A stretch of 43,490 bases of DNA from Mycolicibacterium houstonense (GTDB lineage Bacteria; Actinomycetota; Actinomycetes; Mycobacteriales; Mycobacteriaceae): assembly GCF_900078665.2 (NCBI RefSeq), contig NZ_LT546207.1:4826564-4870053 (forward strand). The letters run 5' to 3'. This document shows positions 26,426-34,101 of the stretch, piece by piece. How positions within the stretch are numbered: the stretch's first letter is position 1; every line of letters begins with the position of its first letter. The notes beneath the pieces were generated by a model. That model made no database searches, had not been told where the DNA came from, and was given only the letters and a program-made list of their open reading frames with translations. The translations under genes were made by a program, and so were the position numbers.

Positions 26426-27884
26426 TCCGCGCGGTTTCCTCAAGCACACCTCCAAGGAGCTCCCAGCCCGCAGGCCGGTTCCGCTGCGCCTCAAGGACTG
26501 GAAAGAGGTCTACGAGGACTTCTCCCACGAGAAGCTGCAAGACCAGGCATCGCGATGCATGGACTGCGGTATCCCGTTCTGCCACAACGGCTGCCCGCTG
26601 GGGAACCTGATCCCCGAGTGGAACGACCTGGTGTACAAGGACCGGTGGCGCGACGCGATCGAGCGGCTGCACGCCACCAACAACTTCCCGGAGTTCACCG
26701 GCCGGCTGTGCCCCGCTCCGTGTGAGGCGTCCTGCGTCCTCGGCATCAACCAGGATCCGGTGACCATCAAGCAGGTCGAGGTCGAGATCATCGACAACGC
26801 CTTCGACCAGGGCTGGGTCGTCCCGAAGATGCCCGACGTGCAAACCGGCAAGAAGGTCGCCGTCGTCGGGTCCGGGCCGGCCGGACTGGCCGCCGCCCAG
26901 CAGCTCACCAGGGCCGGCCACACCGTCACGGTGTTCGAGCGCGCCGACCGCATCGGCGGCCTGCTGCGCTACGGCATCCCCGAATTCAAGATGGAAAAGC
27001 GCCACATCGACCGGCGTCTGGAGCAGATGGCGGCCGAAGGCACTCAGTTCCGCCCCGGCGTCAACGTCGGCGTCGACATCACCGTCGCACAGCTGCGGCT
27101 GAACTACGACGCGGTCGTGCTGGCCGGCGGGGCCACCGCGTGGCGCGATCTACCGATCCCGGGCCGCGAGCTCGACGGCATTCACCAGGCCATGGAATTC
27201 CTGCCCTGGGCCAACCGCGTCCAGCTCGGCGACGACGTCCTCGACGAGAACGGCCAGCCGCCGATCACGGCCAAGGACAAGCACGTCATCATCATCGGCG
27301 GTGGCGACACCGGCGCGGACTGCCTCGGCACCTCGCACCGTCAGGGCGCGGCCAGCATCCACCAGTTCGAGATCATGCCGCGTCCGCCGGAGACCCGCGC
27401 CGACTCGACCCCATGGCCGACCTACCCCTTGATGTTCCGGGTGTCCTCGGCGCACGAAGAGGGCGGCGAGCGCGTGTTCTCGGTCAACACCGAGGAGTTC
27501 ATCGGTGAGAACGGCCGCGTCACCGGCCTGCGGGCACACGAGGTCAAGATGAACGCCGGCAAGTTCGAGAAGGTCGAGGGGACCGACTTCGAGCTCAAGG
27601 CTGACCTGGTGCTGCTGGCCATGGGCTTCGTCGGACCGGAGAAGGAAGGCCTGCTCACCAAGCTGGGTGTCGAGCTGACCGACCGCGGAAACGTCTCCCG
27701 CGACAACAACTTCCAGACCTCGGTGCCCGGCGTGTTCGTCGCCGGCGACATGGGGCGTGGACAGTCGCTGATCGTGTGGGCGATCGCCGAGGGCCGGGCC
27801 GCTGCCGCGGGTGTGGATCGCTATCTGATGGGCAAGACCGCCCTGCCCGCGGTCATCAAGCCCACCGCCGCGCCGCAGCGCTAA
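26418..27884 (+). CDS. gltD: Glutamate synthase small subunit
   Basis: This 488-residue protein starts inside the end of gltB. The N-terminus holds two cysteine clusters ([17 protein letters not shown] and [16 protein letters not shown]) that ligate 4Fe-4S centres. Two Rossmann glycine motifs follow: [17 protein letters not shown] for FAD and [15 protein letters not shown] for NADPH. It passes electrons from NADPH to GltB. Its last 8 codons and stop lie in a 25-bp sequence that recurs at 30151-30175, the signature of a downstream insertion. Confidence 0.97.
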   Translation: MADPRGFLKHTSKELPARRPVPLRLKDWKEVYEDFSHEKLQDQASRCMDCGIPFCHNGCPLGNLIPEWNDLVYKDRWRDAIERLHATNNFPEFTGRLCPAPCEASCVLGINQDPVTIKQVEVEIIDNAFDQGWVVPKMPDVQTGKKVAVVGSGPAGLAAAQQLTRAGHTVTVFERADRIGGLLRYGIPEFKMEKRHIDRRLEQMAAEGTQFRPGVNVGVDITVAQLRLNYDAVVLAGGATAWRDLPIPGRELDGIHQAMEFLPWANRVQLGDDVLDENGQPPITAKDKHVIIIGGGDTGADCLGTSHRQGAASIHQFEIMPRPPETRADSTPWPTYPLMFRVSSAHEEGGERVFSVNTEEFIGENGRVTGLRAHEVKMNAGKFEKVEGTDFELKADLVLLAMGFVGPEKEGLLTKLGVELTDRGNVSRDNNFQTSVPGVFVAGDMGRGQSLIVWAIAEGRAAAAGVDRYLMGKTALPAVIKPTAAPQR

Positions 27885-27885
27885 C
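27861..27885 (+). repeat. Left direct repeat (gltD 3' end)
   Basis: This 25-bp stretch, beginning CCCACCGCCGCGCCGCAGCG and ending with the gltD stop TAA plus C, recurs at 30151-30175 with a single mismatch (12th base, G here, A there). It includes the last codons of gltD, so the coding copy is intact on this side. Confidence 0.85.
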
Positions 27886-27891
27886 TTGGTG

Positions 27892-27921
27892 AATCGGCCT
27901 CCTGCGAAGGCCGATTAAAAT
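27892..27921 (+). promoter_or_regulatory. Hairpin and embedded leaderless promoter of the toxin cassette
   Basis: AATCGGCCT (27892-27900) and AGGCCGATT (27908-27916) form a perfect 9-bp stem with a 7-nt loop 8 nt after the gltD stop. It may end gltBD transcription. TAAAAT (27916-27921) begins at the last base of the stem and ends 7 nt before the GTG at 27928, a good leaderless -10, so the repeat could also be an operator. Confidence 0.55.
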
Positions 27922-27927
27922 TGTTGT

Positions 27928-28248
27928 GTGCCGCCGACACTCAAAGTGAATCCACCAGTGCTGACCGCGTCGGCGCAGCAGGAGGAAACGCTCTCTTCGG
28001 AGTTGGCGGCACTGACAGTGGGACAACCACTGGCGGCGAGTGCTGCGGCACTCGCGGGTCTTCAGTCCGCCGCGGCAGCCAGTCAGTGCGAGACTGTGCT
28101 CGAGACAGCCAGAGACCTGTTGAGTACCGAGATGTCGCAGTACGCGACCAAGTTGCGCTCTGCGGCCACCGAGTATGAGAAGACCGATGGCGCGGCCGCT
28201 GAGGCATTGGGCAAGTTCGCCGGGCCGGCCCGCTACGAGACCGTCTGA
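27928..28248 (+). CDS. EspC-like type VII secretion partner protein
   Basis: GTG 27928 gives 106 residues, two long Ala-rich helices as in the ESX/EspC (DUF2580) family. The C-terminal half has Tyr83-Glu-Lys-Thr-Asp87 (YEKTD), the YxxxD/E general type VII export signal, in the expected place after the helix pair. There is no WXG here; it is supplied by the next protein (Trp58), as in paired T7SS substrates. The next gene begins 5 bp downstream. It probably forms a heterodimer with the toxin's N-terminal domain and targets it to an ESX apparatus encoded elsewhere. Confidence 0.75.
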   Translation: MPPTLKVNPPVLTASAQQEETLSSELAALTVGQPLAASAAALAGLQSAAAASQCETVLETARDLLSTEMSQYATKLRSAATEYEKTDGAAAEALGKFAGPARYETV

Positions 28249-28253
28249 GCTGT

Positions 28254-29405
28254 ATGCCTGCGACACCGAGCACCGGCACAGCCATGCCGGTCACAATCAG
28301 CGTTGTCGAAGCCTCTCAGCCCCAGAGGCTTGTGGCCGAGGCCGCCAACGTGGGTCGGGCGGCGACGGCAGTGGCCGCGCAGATGGATTCGCATCGTGGC
28401 GTCGTTAATCAGCTCCGCAACGCCTGGGAAGGTTCATCCGCAGACGCTGCGGTGCGTTCGGCGGACAAGACGACGGTCCGTCAGGAGAAGTTGCACGACA
28501 CGTTGACACGAACGCAGGCGGCGTTGCAGGACGGCGGAAATCAGCTCGGGGCGACGCGTCAGACGATTGTCGACAACGTCGCGCAGTTGACGCAACAGGG
28601 CTGGGACGTGTCCGACGAAGGCACTGTCAGCGTACGAGCCGGCGGTCCGCTGGATCAGCTGGCACAGAGGAGTCCCGTTGCTGCCATGCAGATTCGGCAG
28701 CTGGCGGCGCGCAACTCATTCCAGATGAAGACGCTGCTCGCCCAATTCGCTAGCCAGGACGCCGCTTTGGCTGGCAATCTTCGTCAGGCCACCGCAATGG
28801 GCTACGGCTCGGGCGACATGAAGACCTTTGTCCCTGTCCTTGTGGCCGCTGACCTGGCACTGTTGGCGGCGCTGGCTGCGGGAATCGTCACGTTCGCCGC
28901 GATCTTGGCCTTCACCGCGGAGCACTTTCCGAGTGTCGATCTCGGCGATCTCATCGACATCATGCCGTCGGACGTCAAGTCCGACGGCGGGCCTGGCGAA
29001 TGGATCGAGGCCAATCGCAACGGTATGTCTGAACGGGCGAAGGCCTACGAGGAGCAGGTATCCGGCGCTCCGGCGGGTACGGAGTACGAAGTGCCGCGTG
29101 AGGGTGAGAACCCCGTCAAGTTCGATGGCTGGGACAAGGAAGCCAATGATGGCGAGGGCCTGCTGATCGAAGCCAAGGGCGAGGGTTATGACTGGATGGT
29201 GGGCAAGGACGGCAATTTCAAAGACCTCAAGGCTGTAGACAAGCTAGAGGACCAACTCAGCCGTCAAGCTGACGCTGCACGGCAGGCAGGCAAAGAGGTG
29301 GAGTGGCGGGTCGCTGAACCCCGAGTCGCGGAAGCGCTTGAGAAAATGGTTGCTGATGGCGGTTATGGCGACGTGATCAACGTCGAACACGTGCCGCCTG
29401 AGTGA
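28254..29405 (+). CDS. WXG-type type VII polymorphic toxin with C-terminal restriction-endonuclease-fold (Tox-REase-5-like) domain
   Basis: ATG 28254 gives 383 residues; ATG 28284 is an alternative start. Residues about 15-110 form an ESX/WXG100-like helical hairpin with Trp58-Glu-Gly60 at the turn. A hydrophobic stretch (about 189-222, VPVLVAADLALLAALAAG...) could be a membrane helix or hairpin. The last ~108 residues have the look of Tox-REase-5: VKFDGW (Asp291), then LLIEAKG (Glu306, Lys308) form the PD-(D/E)xK nuclease core. The likely role is a contact- or export-delivered DNase/RNase used against rivals, neutralised by the following gene. Family assignment of the toxin domain is from motif recognition, not a search. 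Confidence 0.75.
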   Translation: MPATPSTGTAMPVTISVVEASQPQRLVAEAANVGRAATAVAAQMDSHRGVVNQLRNAWEGSSADAAVRSADKTTVRQEKLHDTLTRTQAALQDGGNQLGATRQTIVDNVAQLTQQGWDVSDEGTVSVRAGGPLDQLAQRSPVAAMQIRQLAARNSFQMKTLLAQFASQDAALAGNLRQATAMGYGSGDMKTFVPVLVAADLALLAALAAGIVTFAAILAFTAEHFPSVDLGDLIDIMPSDVKSDGGPGEWIEANRNGMSERAKAYEEQVSGAPAGTEYEVPREGENPVKFDGWDKEANDGEGLLIEAKGEGYDWMVGKDGNFKDLKAVDKLEDQLSRQADAARQAGKEVEWRVAEPRVAEALEKMVADGGYGDVINVEHVPPE

Positions 29406-29421
29406 TTCTAGGATGGTGGAA

Positions 29422-30132
29422 ATGACGTTGGATTTCATAGGTTCCTGGGGTGACCGCGCGGAGTCGTTGCGGCAGTCGGCCGAACGCATGCAGCGTTCGT
29501 GGCAATTACTTCCGCCCGAGCCGGGTGTGTATTCGCCTTGGTCATTGAAATTCTGGAACGCCGAAGATGTGCTGCAGCTGCAACCGGTGGCCGCCGACGA
29601 CATCGATGCGATCGTCGATGCGGTCAGTTCGGTGACCGAACGGATCAATGAGGGCCCTCGGACTGTGCCCGGGGTTTACCTTGAGTTCGTACGAGAGAGG
29701 CTGGACGAGCCGGTCGTCGCATCTGGTGGCCCGCTATTTTCATATAAGGTGCGCTGCGGCTTCTCCGGACCGCGTGCGCTGCGCAACCACGTGTTTCTAG
29801 AGCTCGACCCAGCTGCAGGGGATCCCGCCGACGAAAGCGAGGTAGTACGGGGTTATCTCACTGCGCTGGTTGCCGCCTGGGAGCCGGAGTACGTGTCAGT
29901 GTGTACATACGCCTTTCACAAGGCACAACGGCATAAGAAGCCTCAGCAAGTACGAGTCGGTTGGATGACGTACATCCGCGACGACGTCCCATTGGACATG
30001 TCCGCCGTGCCGGAAGAGGTACACATCGAGATGGGTGACGGAGGGCGGTACCTGACGTTGTCGGGAACTCCGGACGAGCCGTCCCTCGATCAGGCGTTGG
30101 CGATACGGCGCGCGCTCGGTTACAGCGCTTGA
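29422..30132 (+). CDS. Probable immunity protein (Imm52-like)
   Basis: The ATG at 29422 (AGGA 8 nt upstream) is preferred to ATG 29413, giving 236 residues. The sequence starts MTLDFIGSWGDRAESLRQSAERM and later has PGVYLEFV, FLELDPAAGD and VRVGWMTYIRDD. The IGSWGxR start and VGWMTYI near the C-terminus resemble Imm52 proteins, a family commonly paired with Tox-REase-5 toxins. It has no signal peptide or membrane segment, as expected for a cytosolic antidote. It lies 16 bp after the toxin stop. Codon use includes TTA, rare in mycobacteria. Assignment rests on context plus weak motifs. Confidence 0.65.
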   Translation: MTLDFIGSWGDRAESLRQSAERMQRSWQLLPPEPGVYSPWSLKFWNAEDVLQLQPVAADDIDAIVDAVSSVTERINEGPRTVPGVYLEFVRERLDEPVVASGGPLFSYKVRCGFSGPRALRNHVFLELDPAAGDPADESEVVRGYLTALVAAWEPEYVSVCTYAFHKAQRHKKPQQVRVGWMTYIRDDVPLDMSAVPEEVHIEMGDGGRYLTLSGTPDEPSLDQALAIRRALGYSA

Positions 30133-30150
30133 CGAGTTCTTTCCTGATCG

Positions 30151-30175
30151 CCCACCGCCGCACCGCAGCGCTAAC
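30151..30175 (+). repeat. Right direct repeat, copy of the gltD 3' end
   Basis: This stretch is identical to 27861-27885 except for A instead of G at base 12. Here it is not in a plus-strand gene; its last five bases (CTAAC) provide the stop codon (TAG on the minus strand, 30173-30171) of the luxR-type gene. Confidence 0.85.
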
Positions 30176-30860
30176 CGCGCGCCAGCCGGGTGACCAACTC
30201 GGTTCGCGAATGCACGTTGGATTTCCGATAGACGTGCTGCAGATGGCTTTTCACGGTCGGAACGCTGATGAACAGGGCGCGGGAGATATCGCTGTTGCTC
30301 GCGCCCTGGGCCAGGAGGCCGACGACATCGCGTTCGCGGGCCGACAGGTTCCAGTGCTCGGGGACGGCCGACGAACTCGGTGCGCTGGGCAGTTGACCGA
30401 GCATGCAGTACGACTGCTCGACGAATCCGTGGGACTTCTGCAAGAACCGGAGCTCCTCCTTCGTGAAGTCGCCGTCCTTCGCGCTTTTCAGCAGGGAGAT
30501 TCCGGCGACTATACGTCCGGCGTGACGTAGGTACAGTTCCGCCTCGTACCGGTAGCCCATCGGCCGGAAGAACTCCGCGTAGTAGTCCGTGCTGTCCAAC
30601 CGCCGCCCGAGATCGTGCGACGTCGCCAGATCGGCACCCGATCCGGCGAATCGGCGGGGATGAAACGGATCCAGTTCATGGAAATAGCCGGTGTAGGGAC
30701 CGTTCTCTTCGGGACGGATCCGGTCGAACACGTGCTCACCGGCGTTCATGGCGTGGTCAACCGAGTAGAAGACCAGGCCCGAGACACGGACGAACCGCGA
30801 CAGGAATTCCATGGTGTTGCGCTTGAACGCGGTGTTGAAATCCGTCGCGGCCACCGACAT
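30171..30860 (-). CDS. LuxR-family transcriptional regulator
   Basis: The start ATG 30860 (GGAGG 8 nt upstream, MSVAATDFNTAFKRN) gives 229 residues; ATGs at 30875 and 30908 are alternatives. The N-terminal ~150 residues form an unassigned sensory domain. The C-terminal HTH (about 165-225) is LSARERDVVGLLAQGASNSDISRALFISVPTVKSHLQHVYRKSNVHSRTELV, a clear GerE/LuxR helix set. No phosphoacceptor receiver is present. It is divergent from the amidohydrolase operon and probably regulates it. The stop codon lies in the right repeat of the toxin islet. Confidence 0.88.
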   Translation of the reverse strand: MSVAATDFNTAFKRNTMEFLSRFVRVSGLVFYSVDHAMNAGEHVFDRIRPEENGPYTGYFHELDPFHPRRFAGSGADLATSHDLGRRLDSTDYYAEFFRPMGYRYEAELYLRHAGRIVAGISLLKSAKDGDFTKEELRFLQKSHGFVEQSYCMLGQLPSAPSSSAVPEHWNLSARERDVVGLLAQGASNSDISRALFISVPTVKSHLQHVYRKSNVHSRTELVTRLARG

Positions 30861-30904
30861 CTCAACATCCTCCATACCAACCCGAACCCCGCCGGTTACG
30901 GACT

Positions 30905-30949
30905 TCATCCTTTCGGATGATTCTCCCCCGGGTTGGCCGTTCATAGAGT
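30905..30949 (+). promoter_or_regulatory. Inverted repeat and -10 between luxR and the amidohydrolase
   Basis: TCATCC-TTTC-GGATGA (30905-30920) is a perfect 6-bp inverted repeat, a candidate LuxR site. TAGAGT (30944-30949) is a -10 ending 7 nt before the GTG at 30956, with the repeat just upstream of the -35 region. Confidence 0.5.
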
Positions 30950-30955
30950 GCCGGT

Positions 30956-32665
30956 GTGAGCAGAACACTCGTCCGAGCCTCGAAGATCCTGACCTTCGAT
31001 GAGACCAGGCCGATGGCCGAATCCGTCCTCCTCGACGACGGTGTGATCGTCGAGGCCGGCAGTTTCGCGGACCTTACCGACTCCGCGGGGCCGGACGCCC
31101 AGATCATGGACGCGGGCGACGCCGTGGTGATGCCCGGCCTGATCGACACGCATCCCCACGTGATGCACTTCGGTGCACTGCGCGGCGGCCTGGTCGATCT
31201 GAGCGATGCCGTGGACCACGCCGACATCGTGGCGCGGATTCGCACCCGCGCCGCCGACACCCCGTCCGGCGAATGGATCATCTGTACGCCCGTCGGTGAA
31301 GCGCACTACTTCATCCGCAGGTCATGGCGGGATCTCGCCGAACGCCGCCTGCCCGATCGTCACACCCTCGACCTGGCCACCACCGAGCACCCGGTACTCA
31401 TCCAGGCCTGGGCGCCGCGGACGCCCAACATCGTGGCGTTCAACAGCGCCGGCTTGCGCGCGGTGGGCCTGTCGGACTTCATCCCCGACCAGGTGTGCGA
31501 CGTCGAGATCGACAAGGACGAACACGGCCGGTTGACCGGCATCCTGCGCGGGCCGGTCAACAACTACTACACCTACGACCCGTTCTGGGGTCAGATCCTG
31601 CTCAAGCTGCCACCGCTGAATCCGGCCCACGCGGTCCCCGGCGTCCTCGACGAGATGGCGCGGTTCTCCGCTCGGGGCGTGACCACGCTGTACGAGGGAC
31701 ACGCGATGGAGCCGATCCACCTCCAGATGTATCAGCACTTACGTAGCGCCGGGATGCTCACCATGCGCGTCCAGGCGACGTTCGACGTCGAGTCGGTGAT
31801 CTTCTATCCCTTCGAACCGCTGTCACTGTCCGATTTCGACGAACAGCTGAAAACCCTTGCGCCCCAGTCATCCGATACCACCGACGAGCTGTTCCGAATC
31901 GCCGGTATGACGATCAGCCCCGGCGGGCCCTGTTTTGCCGGTCATTTCGCGATGCACGAGACGTACGCGGACCCGTTCGGCAGGCCCACCAAGGGGAATC
32001 GATTCGTCTCGCTCGAAAAAGAGGAGTCGTTCGTCCGGTTCTGCGCGGAGAACGGAATCAGGGCGAACATCTGTATCGGGTCCTACCGCGAGCATGACGA
32101 CTTCCTGGAGATCGCCGAACGCGTCGTCACCGAACACGACTTTCGCGACAAGAACTGGATTCTGCAGCACGCCATCACCATCAGTCCCGATCATGTGCGC
32201 CGGTACAAAGCCCTCGGTTTCCAGGTCACCACGTCCGTCGGATTCGCGTGGGGCAAGGGCGCGATCTACGACGAGCGCATCGGCAGGCATGTCTGGCGCG
32301 ACATGGTGCCGCTGCGGCGACTGCTCGATGCGGGTCTCGACGTCTCCGGCGGATCGGATTGGGGCCCCAAGAACCCCTGGGAGCAGATCGCGCTGGCGCA
32401 AACACACGAGATCGCCGGCACCGACCTGCGCAACGACGGGCCCGACCAGGTGATCACCCGGATGGAGTCGCTTGCCATGTGGACGACGAGCGCCGCGAAA
32501 ATCCTGGGCTGGGACGAGATCGGGTCCATTCGGCCGGGCAACCACGCCGACCTGATCTTCGTCGATCGTGACCCGTCGACGTGCGATGTCGAGGAGCTGA
32601 AACACACGCGCGTCCACCGGACGTTGCTGGCGGGGAACATCGTTCACGACGACGGTGTGCTCTGA
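30956..32665 (+). CDS. Amidohydrolase_3 family hydrolase
   Basis: GTG 30956 gives 569 residues of the YtcJ-like amidohydrolase superfamily: a small N-terminal beta-sandwich, then a TIM barrel with metal-binding HxH in VMPGLIDTHPHVMHFG, later His residues (ILQHAITISPDHV) and the catalytic Asp in GSDWGPKNPWEQ. The C-terminal strand SIRPGNHADLIFVDRDP is typical of the group. It hydrolyses C-N bonds in amides, ureas or cyclic imides; the substrate is unknown. The stop overlaps the start of the amidase gene (TGATG), so the three downstream genes form one operon. Confidence 0.9.
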   Translation: MSRTLVRASKILTFDETRPMAESVLLDDGVIVEAGSFADLTDSAGPDAQIMDAGDAVVMPGLIDTHPHVMHFGALRGGLVDLSDAVDHADIVARIRTRAADTPSGEWIICTPVGEAHYFIRRSWRDLAERRLPDRHTLDLATTEHPVLIQAWAPRTPNIVAFNSAGLRAVGLSDFIPDQVCDVEIDKDEHGRLTGILRGPVNNYYTYDPFWGQILLKLPPLNPAHAVPGVLDEMARFSARGVTTLYEGHAMEPIHLQMYQHLRSAGMLTMRVQATFDVESVIFYPFEPLSLSDFDEQLKTLAPQSSDTTDELFRIAGMTISPGGPCFAGHFAMHETYADPFGRPTKGNRFVSLEKEESFVRFCAENGIRANICIGSYREHDDFLEIAERVVTEHDFRDKNWILQHAITISPDHVRRYKALGFQVTTSVGFAWGKGAIYDERIGRHVWRDMVPLRRLLDAGLDVSGGSDWGPKNPWEQIALAQTHEIAGTDLRNDGPDQVITRMESLAMWTTSAAKILGWDEIGSIRPGNHADLIFVDRDPSTCDVEELKHTRVHRTLLAGNIVHDDGVL

Positions 32666-34101
32666 TGAGACCGGACGAATACGCGCAGTACGACGCGACC
32701 GGACTCGCCGAGCTGATCCGCGACAACCAGGTGTCGGTGGCCGAGGTGCACGACGCGGCCCGTGGCGCGATCGAGGCGGTCAACCCGGCGCTCAACGCGG
32801 TGGTCGCCGGACCCTGGGAGGTGGCGCTCGACTGCGACGGGGATGGCGCCTTCGCGGGGATCCCCTTCGCGCTCAAGGATTTCGCGATACACGCCGCCGG
32901 GGTGCCGACGCGATTCGGCAGCCGGCTGACCGGCCAGGGCGTGGCGTTTCCGCACGACACCGAACTGATGAAGCGCTTCCGGGCGGCCGGGCTCGCCGCC
33001 GTCGCGCTCACCACCACCCCGGAGTTCGCGTTCAACGGCAACACCGAACCGGTCACCCAGGGATCGACGCGCAACCCGTGGGACCGAGCACGAAGTGCCG
33101 GCGGTTCGAGTGGTGGCTCAGCGGTGCTGGTGGCTGCCCGCGCTCTCCCGATCGCCCATGCCACCGACGGTGGCGGATCCATCCGGATTCCCGCTTCGGC
33201 CAACGGATTGGTCGGTCTCAAGCCGAGCCGCGGCCGGGTGTCTGTCGCACCGGACGCGAGTGAGCCGCTGTCCGGGTTGGGGGTCGAGTTCGGGCTGACG
33301 CGTTCGGTGCGGGACTGCGCGGCACTGCTCGATGCGGTGAGCGGAGCGGCGCCCGGCGACAAGTACGTCATCCGCGACCCGGCGTGTCCCTACATCGACG
33401 AGATCGGCCGGGACCCGGGCGGATTGCGCATCGCGATCCACACCGAGTCCTGGTCCGGCGACCCCGTCGATCCGGAGGTGGTCGCCGCCGTCGCCGCTGT
33501 CGGGTCCGTGCTCGAAGGCTTGGGACATCACGTCCGGCCCGATTCACCGGTCTTCCGCTGGGATCAGTTCGTCGACGCCAACCTGCCGGTATGGAGTGTG
33601 TCTCTGGCCGAAGGCATCGACGCGCTCGCCGCGGCGGTGGGGACCACGCCCGGTGCACACAACCTCGAAGCGACCACCTTGGCATGCGCTGAGCACGGCC
33701 GACGCGTCACGGCCACCGAACTGGGCGGTGCACTCGCGGTCTTCAACGAGGTTTCCCGCACTGTCGGAACATTTTTCACCGAGTACGATCTGCTGCTCAC
33801 CCCCACACTGAGCCGGCCACCCCAACTGCTGGGCGACCTCGATTCCGACGATGCGTCGCTCACACCCGGGCAATGGATGCGGAAACTGCTCGGCGTGTGT
33901 TCGTTCACCCCGCTGTTCAATGCCACCGGGGGACCGGCGATCAGCCTGCCGCTGGGATGTACCCGGTCCGGGTTGCCGATCGGTGTTCAGCTGGCCGCCC
34001 CCATGTGTGACGAAGGCACGCTCATCGCCGTTGCCGCTCAATTGGAGACGGCGATGCCGTGGGCTCATCGGATGCCGGAGGTGAACGCCTGTGGACGCTG
34101 A
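32665..34101 (+). CDS. Amidase signature family amidase
   Basis: This 478-residue protein has the whole Ser-cisSer-Lys triad: Lys71 in FALKDF, the SAGGSSGGSA loop with Ser148/149, and nucleophile Ser172 in TDGGGSIRIPA. It would release ammonia or an amine from a primary or secondary amide. It overlaps the upstream amidohydrolase by one base and the following nitrilase-fold gene by 11 bp. GatA itself is excluded by context (no gatC/gatB) and by sequence distance. Likely acts in the same degradation route as its neighbours. Confidence 0.9.
   Translation: MRPDEYAQYDATGLAELIRDNQVSVAEVHDAARGAIEAVNPALNAVVAGPWEVALDCDGDGAFAGIPFALKDFAIHAAGVPTRFGSRLTGQGVAFPHDTELMKRFRAAGLAAVALTTTPEFAFNGNTEPVTQGSTRNPWDRARSAGGSSGGSAVLVAARALPIAHATDGGGSIRIPASANGLVGLKPSRGRVSVAPDASEPLSGLGVEFGLTRSVRDCAALLDAVSGAAPGDKYVIRDPACPYIDEIGRDPGGLRIAIHTESWSGDPVDPEVVAAVAAVGSVLEGLGHHVRPDSPVFRWDQFVDANLPVWSVSLAEGIDALAAAVGTTPGAHNLEATTLACAEHGRRVTATELGGALAVFNEVSRTVGTFFTEYDLLLTPTLSRPPQLLGDLDSDDASLTPGQWMRKLLGVCSFTPLFNATGGPAISLPLGCTRSGLPIGVQLAAPMCDEGTLIAVAAQLETAMPWAHRMPEVNACGR

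Larger units (their letters stand above)
27886..30150 (+). mobile_element. Type VII toxin-immunity islet inserted at the gltD 3' end
   Basis: The interval between the two 25-bp repeats is about 2.27 kb and contains exactly three genes in one direction: EspC-like partner, WXG/REase toxin, and immunity protein. It has visibly lower GC than gltBD and some rare codons such as TTA at 29505. No integrase or transposase is present, so how it was inserted is unknown. Without it, gltD and the luxR gene would be convergent with overlapping stop codons. Confidence 0.7.

Noticed and set aside
23495..26494. A very long open frame (about 1000 codons) on the minus strand across gltB/gltD
   Set aside because: It is antisense to gltB with typical high-GC shadow composition (Arg/His/Gly-rich), while gltB has full domain evidence.
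28254..29405. Toxin as an LXG-type effector of Firmicutes
   Set aside because: The N-terminus has a WXG turn and an EspC-like partner gene, pointing to the actinobacterial ESX type rather than LXG.
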